A DNA stretch of 14,494 bases, from the NCBI GenBank assembly GCA_018398765.1, contig JAHBMJ010002915.1, forward strand, positions 1 through 14,494, read 5' to 3'. Both the position numbers and the translations under genes were made by a program. Below the pieces are notes generated by a model, which did no database searches, was not told where the DNA came from, and saw only the letters and a list, made by a program, of their open reading frames with translations. Shown in pieces: positions 1 through 7,524 of the stretch (its first letter is position 1; each line of letters opens with the position of its first letter). Source of the stretch: Chromera velia. Lineage: Eukaryota; Sar; Chromeraceae.

Positions 1-905
1 ATCGTTGTTGAACTGCCCTTTCTCACGTCTGTGTGATTCCCCCGATTCAGACTTACACTTGTACTCCCGCCCACACCCATCTCTACACCCCCCCCGAGGG
101 GAGCCGTCGGTGTCAGGCCTCTCGGCAGCCCACCCGACCCCGTCCTCTGGGCCCGAAGCTCCCACTGTCTCGCTAATGCAGTCACATGATTTGTGAACTG
201 CAGCGGAGACGAAGCCCTGCAGGCCTTCACTATTCCCCTAATCATCCTCTCCCCCAACTCCCCACTAGGGAGCATCATGAAAATGAAGTCCACCAGCCTA
301 TGGAAGCTGATGTACTTCCCACCAATCTCATTCACCATTGCCTCCACCGCTCCTTCGAACTCCTTCTGCCTCACCCCTCCTGCTGGGTACATCTCCCTCT
401 TTAAAGCCCTGAAGGGCCCCTTCAAGGAGATATTGAGGAAGTCACATCCAAAGTGAGCCCCGGATATCGTCGCCTCCCTGACGAATGCTAGTCCGGGCGA
501 GTATGTCGGATTTGGGGTCCTCCCGTCCAGTTTGAACTGAAAAGACGGGTGCCAGAGCTTGTTCGCATCAACGGACCTCGCCACCATGCACGTAAACTCG
601 TGCAGACGGGAGTTTTTATTCACGGCCTCGATCTGCTTCATCTGGTTCTCGGGTATCGCCTGCAGGAGCAGGCTCTTTGCACCACCTCCTCCCTGGAAGT
701 CGTACACGTCCATCACTTGTGCCGCCAACCCCGCCCTTGCCCTCTCCAGCGCCGCCTGCATGTTCTCTCCGTCCCTCATCTCCACCACAACTGCCTTTCT
801 CCTTCCCTGCGCGGAACCCGCCTGCCCACGCATCCGGAGGGCTGCCTCCCTGTCCACCGGAATGGCCGGCAGTGCTCCCAACTCGTCGTCCCACTGTCTA
901 CTCAT
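1..905 (-). CDS. Partial gene of unknown function, open to the left edge (possibly Gag-like)
   Basis: Reading the minus strand from the ATG at 905 gives 301 codons without a stop before the window ends, in a GC-rich stretch where chance frames this long are unlikely. A TAG lies four codons upstream in frame, so this is the first possible ATG of the exon; that TAG could also be part of a splice acceptor. The N-terminal 60 residues are charged (starts MSRQWDDELGALP). A mixed globular part (about residues 75-245) holds aromatic motifs such as NKLWHPSFQF and YISFHRLVDFIFMMLP. The end is Gly/Ser/Arg-rich. A helical core followed by a basic low-complexity tail resembles retroelement Gag proteins, but I see no zinc knuckle, so this is only inference. 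A GTAAGT donor at 56-51 (minus strand) could end the exon. The frame is intact, unlike the decayed region further right. Confidence 0.6.
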   Translation of the reverse strand, partial: MSRQWDDELGALPAIPVDREAALRMRGQAGSAQGRRKAVVVEMRDGENMQAALERARAGLAAQVMDVYDFQGGGGAKSLLLQAIPENQMKQIEAVNKNSRLHEFTCMVARSVDANKLWHPSFQFKLDGRTPNPTYSPGLAFVREATISGAHFGCDFLNISLKGPFRALKREMYPAGGVRQKEFEGAVEAMVNEIGGKYISFHRLVDFIFMMLPSGELGERMIRGIVKACRASSPLQFTNHVTALARQWELRAQRTGSGGLPRGLTPTAPLGGGVEMGVGGSTSVSLNRGNHTDVRKGSSTT

Positions 906-1616
906 TGCGCAAAGCTACAGATCCTACTTTCAAGCGGACTTCCAGGAGAGTGTCTACCTTTCCGCCTACAGTTCTGCTTACGAGACAAACCACACCTTAC
1001 CCCTGAAGGTAAGACACTTGCCTACAGGTGTATCGTGAAAATCTCGAGTTCTTGGCCAAACGCCGCCTCGAGAACAGATATAATTAGTGTTACCTTAGAA
1101 ATGGAGTTACTTCAGACAGCTGTAACGTATGTCCTAACCGTCTCTGCACTGTGCTAGTAGGCGGCAGCACTGTGTTCAGTGGAAGAGCAGTCCTTCTACT
1201 CGAAATCTCATATGCCTGTATCTCAGTACGCATGTATAGATAGACGGATGCATGCCAATTCGATGCCAAATACACGTACGGCGCGAAAAATCAATAAATC
1301 TCGGCATGGCTCAAACACCACCCCATGAACGATCGGTCGCGCGCACAATTTAAAATCGTCCTGGCACAGGCCGTAGTACCAATGCGCACACTCTCAATCC
1401 TGACATGCCAGACGAGCAACCGCAATTCCAACACACAACATTATGATAGTGATGATGATCATGTTGTCATCACATTAATTAATTTTTAGTTTGATATCTT
1501 AAAGTTTTCACCCCAATACTAGACGCCCCGCTGTATGGTGGTTAATGTGTGTATAAAGAGTAAGTACCCTAAGCAATCGGCAGAACAGCTTTCCGGCACG
1601 CTTGCGAGCGGCATGC
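906..1616. other. Intergenic stretch, no gene recognised
   Basis: Short frames exist on both strands but none has convincing composition. A small inverted repeat (GTGATGA at about 1450 with TCATCAC at about 1468) lies in an AT-rich patch at 1440-1510. Since the minus-strand gene starts at 905, its promoter and any 5' untranslated exon should lie in this stretch, but no clear TATA box is visible. Confidence 0.5.
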
Positions 1617-2407
1617 ATCGCTTCTGGGGGCAGCTCAGCTCTGCTGAGATCAGTCGAGAGGCTCTGAGATCACACGCATTCACATAATGCATTTTTTCAT
1701 TTTTGGGGGGGGGTTGGTTCTATCTCTGTCTGTCTATCACAGTGTCGCCCTGATTCCAAAATGTGTCCTTCAAGTAAATCGTATGGAGCCGCAATCACAT
1801 TAATTACTTCGCTCCTTATAATACGTACCCCTCAAGTAACTCGTACGGAGTTGTACGTGTGTACGCGTGCATGCGTATGCGGTCCCGAACAATATATTTT
1901 ACGCACATTACCATGGCCTCCGCCACTTGCCCATTGTAGGCAAGACATGCCCAAGCCCTTAATCAATCAAATCATGGCTAACCCCCTATATATAAACGTA
2001 ATACACCCAACCAGTTAGGTGAGTGTCTCGGGGGGCGTATAGGTGGTTGCATATGGCCAGAAAAGTGGTTACGGCAGGAATCGAACCCGAGACTACGCGC
2101 ATGTGAATGCGATCCTCTACCGAGTCCCGACTGAGCTGCATACCACAGAGACATTGGCACGTGAGGCAGCCCAAGAGGGCTAGGCAGTAATATGCCATGG
2201 ATGCCAGTTTATGCATGTAGCGATTATAGCCGATTATTTTAATGCACGCACGTTCTGAAAGATAATTTCTCCCCACTTTTCTCAAATAATAATTTTGCGT
2301 GACATCGATTCCCCCCCCAAAAGATCGAGAGCTGCAATACGCGAGTGCGTGCGATCTCAGGGCCTCTCGGCTAATCCCAGCAAAACTGAGCTGCCCTCCG
2401 AGGCGAT
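1617..2407 (+). repeat. TIR element copy A, interrupted by a tRNA-like insertion
   Basis: The left end starts ATCG, then a G-run and GCAGCTCAGCTCTGCTGAG at about 1630. The right end carries the inverted form and finishes in GCGAT at 2407. Both ends continue into matching arms (GAGATCACACGCATT on the left, the inverse of GTGCGTGCGATCTC on the right), so the inverted repeats are roughly 70-80 bp. The body shares GGCAAGACATGCCC, CTCAAGTAACTCG and CACCCAACCAGTTAGG blocks with copies B-E. At 791 bp it is about 290 bp longer than copy D, and the excess corresponds to about 2035-2300, which holds the tRNA-like sequence. No transposase is encoded, so it looks like a non-autonomous element. No target-site duplication is evident. 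Confidence 0.7.
2065..2146 (-). other. tRNA-like sequence (degenerate tRNA or SINE head)
   Basis: On the minus strand this 82-nt stretch has a perfect B box, GGTTCGATTCC (complement of 2077-2087), and an A-box match AGCTCAGTCGG (complement of 2127-2137). The outer ends GTGGT and ACCAC pair for five bases, then two acceptor positions mismatch. A candidate anticodon loop TTCACA with a CGCA/TGCG stem would suggest a valine-like CAC, but the loop is one base short and the D stem is imperfect. It is therefore more likely a tRNA pseudogene or the head of a tRNA-derived SINE inserted into element A than a functional tRNA. Confidence 0.6.
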
Positions 2408-2410
2408 GGC

Positions 2411-2455
2411 CCCAACTGGTTAGGTGCATGTACGGGATATACCTAACCAGTTGGG
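2411..2455. repeat. Perfect 15-bp inverted repeat at the A/B junction
   Basis: CCCAACTGGTTAGGT at 2411-2425 is the exact reverse complement of ACCTAACCAGTTGGG at 2441-2455, separated by 15 nt. The same motif occurs singly in copies A, C, D and E, so the hairpin probably formed when two copies met head to head. Confidence 0.85.
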
Positions 2456-2856
2456 TGAGTGCCTCAGGAGGCCATTTTAGGGTTGGCCTAATGTAAGCCA
2501 TATCAGGTGCTTGGGCATGTCTTACCTGCAGGGGCCTTGTACATAATGGGGGCTACGGCAACGTGAGCAAAATATGTTTTTCGGGACCGTATGTACGTAT
2601 ATATACAACTCCGTACGAGTTATTTGAGGGGCACATATCATGAGGTCCCTCGAGCGAATTATAAGTATAATGCGATTGTAGCTCTGTGCAAGTTGTTTCA
2701 GGGGCACATTTTGGAATCAGGGCGACACTATAATAAACAGACAAATTAACATCGGACCCCCCCCCCAAAAATAAAAAAATGCGTTATATGCGAGTGCGTG
2801 CGATCTCACAGCCTCTCGGTTGATCTCAGCAGAGCTGAGTTGCCCCCCAAGGCGAT
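2441..2856 (-). repeat. TIR element copy B, inverted and lacking one arm
   Basis: Read on the minus strand, this has the same block order as copies A and D: the arm ending GCGAT at 2856, the C-run at about 2758-2766, the GATTCCAAAATGTG block, CTCGTACGGAGTTG, the GACATGCCCAAG block, then the CACTCACCCAACTGG block. The opposite arm is missing. Instead the copy abuts the right arm of copy A through a perfect 15-bp inverted repeat. Confidence 0.65.
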
Positions 2857-2904
2857 CCCGTACATACAGATTTGTACATGCATGCATACATGCGTACATG
2901 TACG

Positions 2905-3314
2905 TACAAGATACACCTAACCAGTTGGGTGAATACCTCGAAGGGCCATTTGGGGGGTTGGCCATATAATTTGATTGATGCAAACCATCATGCGGGGGCT
3001 TAGGCATGTCTTGCCTACAATATATATGGCAAATGGCATGGCAGAGGTCACGGCAACGCACGCAAAATATGCTTTTCGGGACTGCGCACGTGCATGTACA
3101 CATATGCATCTCCATGCGAGTTACTTGAGGGGCACGTACCATAAGCTAGGATCAAGTGACGTAATAATTAATTAAGCTATTAATTAATGCGATCACGGCT
3201 CCGTACGAGTTGCTTAAGGGACACATTTTAGAATTAGGGCGACACACTATTATATACAGACAGACAGAAACAGAACCGAATTAACACCCCCCCCCCCCCC
3301 CAANCCCCCCCCCC
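2905..3314 (-). repeat. TIR element copy C, inverted, both outer arms missing
   Basis: The blocks CTAACCAGTTGGGTGA, TTTGATTGATGCA, GGCATGTCTTGCC, TTTTCGGGAC, GAGTTACTTGAGGGGCA and the GAACCGAATTAAC plus poly-C tail run in the same order as in copy B. The repeat begins after a TACATG-rich spacer at 2857-2904 and stops at the poly-C run, directly against the left arm of copy D. An extra AT-rich patch (TAATTAATTAAGC and similar) lies near 3160-3190. Confidence 0.6.
3287..3314. other. Long poly-C run containing one undetermined base
   Basis: A run of C residues is broken by AA and a single N at 3304. It sits at the junction between element copies C and D. The exact length is unreliable and this is a candidate assembly weak point. 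Confidence 0.9.
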
Positions 3315-3317
3315 AAA

Positions 3318-3815
3318 ATCGTTTCGGGGGGCAGCTCAGCTCTGCTGAGATCAGCCGAGAGGCCCTGAGATCGTATGTACTTGCATATAACACATTTTTT
3401 CATTTTTAGGGGGGGGGGTCGCTTTTATCTCCGTCTGTCACGGTATTACCCAAATTTTAAAATATGCCCCTCAAGTAACTCACATGGAGCCGCAATCACA
3501 TATACCTTATAATTACTTTGCACAAGTAACTCGCACGGAGTTGCAAGTGCATGCTCGCGTGGTCCGGAAAAACATACTTCGTGCACGTTGCCGTGGCCCC
3601 CGCCCCATGCATGCATGCACCTGCACAAGACATGCCCAATTAAGCCCCCGATGGTGTGCATCAATCAAATTTGCGGACCCCCTAAAGGGCCCCCCGAGGC
3701 ACTCACCCAACTGGTTGGGTGTATCTCGTGAAAAAATGCGTTATGCGAATGCGTGCGATCTCAGCTAGGGCCTCTCGGCTGATCTCAGCAGAGCTGAGCT
3801 GCCCCCCAAAACGAT
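3318..3815 (+). repeat. TIR element copy D, complete (498 bp)
   Basis: This is the clearest intact copy. The left end (ATCGTTTCGGGGGGCAGCTC at 3318) is matched by the right end (inverse of ATCGTTTTGGGGGGCAGCTC, ending 3815), and the inverted repeats continue through CTGCTGAGATCAGCCGAGAG. Each arm also folds on itself through CTCAGC/GCTGAG. The body contains two CTCAAGTAACTCRC-type repeats and the CACCCAACTGGTTGGGTG block. No protein is encoded. It sits immediately upstream of the cysteine-rich gene's 5' region and is duplicated with it at 13593-14088. Confidence 0.8.
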
Positions 3816-4009
3816 GTGCTTGCCATGCAACAGAGGATCGAGCGAAGGCAATTAAATGATGCGCAGTATTGCGCAGCGGAACTGTAGCCTAGTCTCTGTG
3901 GCCATCATCTTAACTGTGAAGGGTCTGTCTTCTCGGGGAAGGTTTCATACAGCTCTGCAGCTTCTGTCAGTGATTTGCTCTTTAAAGAGGCCGCAGTCTC
4001 TGCAACACA
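3816..4009 (+). promoter_or_regulatory. Presumed promoter and 5' leader of the cysteine-rich gene
   Basis: This 194-bp stretch separates element D from the start codon and is conserved base for base upstream of the second gene copy (14089-14282). It contains a direct repeat TGCGCAG-TAT-TGCGCAG near 3860-3880. It also holds a perfect 12-bp palindrome CTCTTTAAAGAG at 3978-3989, 20 bp before the ATG, whose core is TATA-like. The transcription start cannot be placed from sequence alone. Confidence 0.45.
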
Positions 4010-6031
4010 ATGAAGTGTTGCTCCTTCATCTTCGCCCCTGCGCTCCTTGCCGGAGTCGCCAGTGCCAAGCTGGACCTGGACGGTCTGAAGATTGACTTCG
4101 ACAAGTTCAAACTCGACAACATGTTCGACCTCGGTCAGTCTGCGGAACTGTATGCACTGCCGCTTCTCTGTCACAATCCTGTCGAAAGTCAGGTAAGGCA
4201 TTTTTCTGTAGGTAAGACCTTTAGATCCACGCAGGCACCCTTGCTCGAATGGAATCTGGAGAGCATCTATGTCGGCCAGTACTGACCGTAAAGGCAGTTG
4301 GGATTCATCAGGGTCTGGCATCTCTGTATGGAGACACATTCGGCAGCCTGTCTGCACACCGCCTGTACATATATACATTCTTCGGCAACTCCACGTTAAT
4401 GTATATATATACGTGTGTTGCTAGCTGTCCTTATCACTCACCCGCGCACACAACCTTTTGCAATATATATTCCTTCCCGTCCTCTGATACATTTGTGCAG
4501 ACAAGTTGGGCTCCGGTTTCAAGACTGGAGGCGACCCAAAGGCCTTCCCCTCGAAGGAGGACAAGCTCCTCAACTGCGCTGAGGACTTCGTCGCCGCCAG
4601 CTGCCCGGCTGGGACCGTCATCTTCCCCAACGCCCAGGACGTGTGCTGCACTAAGTACAGAGTGGTGGAGGAGAAGAAGGGTATTGAGAAGAGAGAGTAC
4701 TTCTGCGATGCCGACACCTGCTGTCAGCAGACCTGCTCGGGATACCAGTGTCCATCTGGTTCCATCCCGTTCCCAGATGCTGAGGGTGTCTTCTGTGAGG
4801 ACGGGACGTGCTCGGACGACGAGTGCTGCCAGTTCAACTGTGACAGCTTTGATGCTTCTGGATGCCCCAGTCAGTCTGCAGACTTACTTACGAGAATGTC
4901 CACCTGGGGTTCGTGCGTGCGCACCTGTCCAGAGTCCGTTTTTGTTCCATTGTGCGTGCATGAGGAGCTGCGAGAGGCAGAAAAGAGTTTGTCTGAACTC
5001 ACTGTTTTTCGGAGATGCTTCTTCATGCTTGTTTTGATTCGGTGTGATTCGGAAGGATCTAATCAAATATGCTTTTCCACCCTTCAACACGTGCAGCCGG
5101 CTTCGAGCTCGTGGACAATCCCAGCGAGAAGTTCTGCCCCCGGGCCGAGACTCCCGGGGGAGATGCCTGCGACTCCGCCAACTGCTGCAGACCAACGTGT
5201 GCCTCTTTCGATAGCGGCACGTGTCTGTCTGGACAGGTCCCCAAACCCGACTTGGAGACAATCTTCTGCGAGACAGATCCATGCACCACCACAGAGTGCT
5301 GTGACAACACCTGTGCCACCTTGACTCCCACCTGCGGGTCCGATGGATCCAGCCTGGACAAGCTCGACGACCAGACCCAGATCATATGCCCCTCCACTGG
5401 ATGCTCCCCAGCGGTCTGCTGCGACATCGTCTGCTCTTCCCTCGAGGACGACTTTTGCACCAGCGACACCGCGGGCTCCCTCTTGAAGGCCATCCCTGGA
5501 CTCATCAGATGCCCCACCAGGGGATGCGACCCCGAAACCTGCTGCGAGGATACTTGCTCCAGCGACAACCAGTGCCTCACAGGGGACATTGAGAAGTCCA
5601 GCCCCGGTGCCATCCGGTGCCCCACCGCAGGCCCCGACGGTTCTTCCAGCCCCAACGGATGCTCCCGTGACCTCTGTTGCAATCCCACATGCGCGAGTAC
5701 GGACCAGTTCGGCGGTGCTGCAAATTTTTGCGGCAGTGCTGCCGCGGGCCCCAACGGCAATGAAGATACCACCGGCTTTCTTGCCAAGGGCCCGTCCTCC
5801 AACCCCCCCTCCCCTACTCAGGGAGAGCTCTTCTGCCCCCCCGGCGGCTGTACGGTCGATTTGTGCTGTGATGCAACCTGTGTCAGCTTCCAGAATTCGG
5901 ACCCGAGTCCGGGGGGAGTTTGTGGTTTCGGAAACAACCAGTCCGGCTCGGGGGGGATCAGGTGCCCTTTCGGCGTGATCGAGGGCTGCGATGTGGAGTT
6001 GTGCTGCCAAGTGCCTCCGGAGGGTAGGTAG
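4010..6031 (+). CDS. Secreted cysteine-rich repeat protein, three exons, 475 aa
   Basis: Exons 4010-4133, 4501-4869 and 5097-6031 join in frame (124+369+935 nt, 476 codons with stop). Residues 1-19 (MKCCSFIFAPALLAGVASA) are a clear signal peptide, followed by an acidic, Lys/Leu/Phe-rich segment and then the cysteine-rich body from about residue 67 to the end. I count 55 cysteines outside the signal peptide. The body is a tandem array built on C-x4-CC-x3-C. There are eight full copies (for example CDADTCCQQTC, CTTTECCDNTC, CTVDLCCDATC) and a ninth, CDVELCC, ending 10 residues before the stop. No membrane segment follows, so the product should be exported and disulfide-bonded, perhaps a wall or cyst-coat component. 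It recalls apicomplexan oocyst wall proteins in style, but the spacing is not one I can match to a named family. The last exon could instead splice onward at GGTAGGT (6020). Confidence 0.8.
4134..4500 (+). other. Intron 1 of the cysteine-rich gene (phase 1, 367 nt)
   Basis: Donor GTCAGTCTGC follows CTCG; the acceptor is CATTTGTGCAG. Removing it restores frame between the signal-peptide exon and exon 2 (Asp codon G|AC). A stronger-looking donor (CAG|GTAAGG at 4193) exists, but using it gives the wrong phase. The one-base indel against the second copy also lies between the two donors, which argues that this part is not coding. Confidence 0.75.
4870..5096 (+). other. Intron 2 of the cysteine-rich gene (phase 1, 227 nt)
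   Basis: Donor GTCAGTCTGC is identical over 10 nt to that of intron 1, and the acceptor is CAACACGTGCAG. Splicing joins CCC-A|CC-GGC and continues the cysteine pattern without a break. Exon 2 is therefore flanked by two phase-1 introns. Confidence 0.75.
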
Positions 6032-6647
6032 GCCTAGATCTAGCGTTGAGGGTACTGCCAGAAAAGACTGAGGAAGGTGGGCGTTATGGTATGGGAGTGC
6101 ATGACAGACCTTAGAAGTAGAAGAAGAAGAAACGTCTTGGCCGATCGAGAATCTAGATGCATTGAACCGCTTCTGCAGTGCCAACATCGCAAGACACAGA
6201 TGATGCACAAAATTACCACCGTTGATTGAGAAACGAATGAAACACGCTGTGAAAGAAAACGACGGTCCCGTTCCTGGTCGGATTCGCGGAGGGTGAATTC
6301 CGGTCCCGGCCTTTCCATTCGTCCCTTCGCCCCGAGCCAGAGAAAGGAGCGACGCGCACGCGGCGGCCCGTCCACACGGGGTGGCGGGGCGCCTGCGACA
6401 GAGGTGTGCATGTTGTGAGTTCCATGGTATGGCCTGCATGCACTTTGGCGTAAGAAATACACCCGAGGCACTCACCGTGGTGGTGTGTGCTCCGGGCCTT
6501 CATATGGGATTCAATTAGGCCGATGGTGCGGTTATGCCATCGGAGGCTTCAGAATTAATTCCGGTCCCGAATTAATTTCCAGACAGTCAGACAGACGTGC
6601 ACGGCGGTTACCGTCCGTCTGAATGAGAGACGTGACCTAGGGATTGA
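6032..6647. other. Intergenic stretch with hairpins, no gene recognised
   Basis: Minus-strand frames exist (for example 6040-6471) but their composition is not protein-like. The region holds inverted repeats at 6520-6543 and 6592-6621 and a 15-nt match to the TIR elements (CCCGAGGCACTCACC at 6462). The 3' untranslated region of the cysteine-rich gene should begin here, but I see no clear AATAAA signal. Confidence 0.5.
6592..6621. repeat. Imperfect hairpin
   Basis: CAGACG at 6592-6597 pairs with CGTCTG at 6616-6621, and inside it ACGG at 6601-6604 pairs with CCGT at 6611-6614. A second simple hairpin (CCGATGG/CCATCGG) lies at 6520-6543. Confidence 0.6.
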
Positions 6648-6996
6648 CAGAGCTTCATGTGTAGGATCTGTACTGTGCCCTATGTGTCTCTGTGTTTCTC
6701 TTGTGCTCTGAGTAATGCACGAGGCCACCAGCAGGAGCGTACTGTGGACTGTGGAGCTTCATAGATTTTCTGTCTGGTGAAGAGACTGATCAGATATTTA
6801 TTTCTGATTATCTGTATCGGTCTAGATGAGTACGTTACGGTGACGTATTCGCTGTGGTCCTCTAATAGGAGAGGGCCAGGAATTTGGGAGTATAGCAGTT
6901 TGAGGAGTCCTCTGGATAGGCTAGAGGATCGATACGGGAGGGCCCATAGGATTCCACTGGAGGAATCTCAAGAGAGGTGAGACTCTACTTTTCACT
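6648..6996 (+). repeat. Direct repeat F, copy 1 (about 350 bp)
   Basis: Aligned by eye with 13204-13553, this is about 88% identical over its whole length with almost no indels. Both copies contain an open 67-codon frame starting MKRLIRYLF (here 6777-6980), with 12 differences between the two translations. Copy 1 ends in a sequence with a strong splice donor (AGAG|GTGAGACT at 6977) and lies just upstream of the decayed coding region. It could be a long terminal repeat, a promoter plus 5' exon of an element family, or an unrelated repeat. A TG...CA pair of ends fits inside it (about 6658-6994). Confidence 0.65.
6777..6980 (+). CDS. Small open frame in repeat F copy 1 (doubtful)
   Basis: The 67-residue product starts MKRLIRYLFLIICIGLDEY and has a basic, Arg-rich C-terminal half (RSPLDRLEDRYGRAHRIP). 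The same frame is open in repeat F copy 2. The protein differs at 12 of 67 positions while the DNA differs by about 12%, so there is no clear sign of constraint. It ends at the TGA of the GTGAG donor-like site, so it may equally be a leader exon. No family is recognised. Confidence 0.25.
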   Translation: MKRLIRYLFLIICIGLDEYVTVTYSLWSSNRRGPGIWEYSSLRSPLDRLEDRYGRAHRIPLEESQER

Positions 6997-7073
6997 GGCA
7001 CCGTCACTGAGGGAGTCTCCCATTGTTATTCCGACAACATTCCCCTTGTTGTATTCCCGATTCCCTACTGCAG
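6977..7073 (+). other. Candidate 97-nt intron upstream of the decayed coding region
   Basis: The donor AG|GTGAGACT at 6977 and the acceptor TTCCCTACTGCAG ending at 7073 are both close to consensus. Splicing would place the end of repeat F directly before GTGACTTACCATGG, so translation would start at 7084. It is inferred from consensus only. Confidence 0.4.
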
Positions 7074-7083
7074 GTGACTTACC

Positions 7084-7524
7084 ATGGGTCCCAAGAAGGA
7101 CGCTCTCCACGGGTGCGTCACGATCAAGGGTATGGAGGCGAAGACCGTGGGCGTCTTCGGCCTCACGGACGATGTGAACATCATCGAGTGGGTACGGCAA
7201 TATGCAGATGCTGTTACCATTCTCGGGGACTCGGACGAGTAGTGCGGCAGGCTCACCCTCACCAACAGAAACAAGGTGGGGGTCAACGTTAAGCACTACG
7301 TCGCAAGGACCGAGGTGGAAGTGCTGGAGAAGGTGGTGGAACGGGTGCCCCACCTCAGCTCGGAAGTCTCTGAGCAGCTCCGGATTTTCCATAGGCACTG
7401 GCACATTGTGGACTGCGTCTCTCTGCCCGACGCGGAGTGGATGAAGAGATATCTGCAGCGGACCGACGTCCTGAGAATGGGCAAGGCGAGGATCATAGAA
7501 ATCAGGGAGCTTCTCTCACGCTGA
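7084..7524 (+). pseudogene. Decayed element protein, segment 1 (N-terminal domain)
   Basis: The ATG sits in a strong context (ACCATGG). The frame reads 146 codons to a TGA at 7522 with a single internal TAG at 7240; both flanks of that TAG look like good protein (GVFGLTDDVNIIEWVRQYAD before, VNVKHYVARTEVEVLEKVVE after). The residue mix is that of a small globular domain with amphipathic helices, followed by a helical stretch rich in Glu and Arg. Past the TGA the same frame continues with a helical-looking segment to a TAA at 7606. I recognise no family. It is the start of a broken coding region extending to about 11.4 kb and lies directly behind repeat F copy 1 and a plausible intron. Confidence 0.5.

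Noticed and set aside
549-1157. Plus-strand frames of 202 and 159 codons
   Set aside because: They lie opposite the 301-codon minus-strand frame, and their Pro/His/Cys-heavy composition is typical of an antisense shadow.
1090-1275. Minus-strand 61-codon frame
   Set aside because: Short, no protein-like composition, no supporting context.
2065-2146. Functional tRNA-Val gene
   Set aside because: Anticodon loop one base short, two acceptor mismatches and an imperfect D stem; a pseudogene or SINE head fits better.
4193-4212. Tiny GT...AG interval (GTAAGGCATTTTTCTGTAG) inside intron 1
   Set aside because: At 19 nt it is below plausible intron length, and using its donor breaks the frame with exon 2.
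3905-4378. Minus-strand frame of 157 codons over exon 1
   Set aside because: It is antisense of the duplicated exon and recurs at 14178-14447 only because the DNA is duplicated.
5084-6475. Minus-strand frame of 463 codons opposite the cysteine-rich gene
   Set aside because: Long, but Ala/Gly-rich antisense of GC-rich coding DNA. The plus strand has the signal peptide, regular cysteine motifs and frame-restoring introns.
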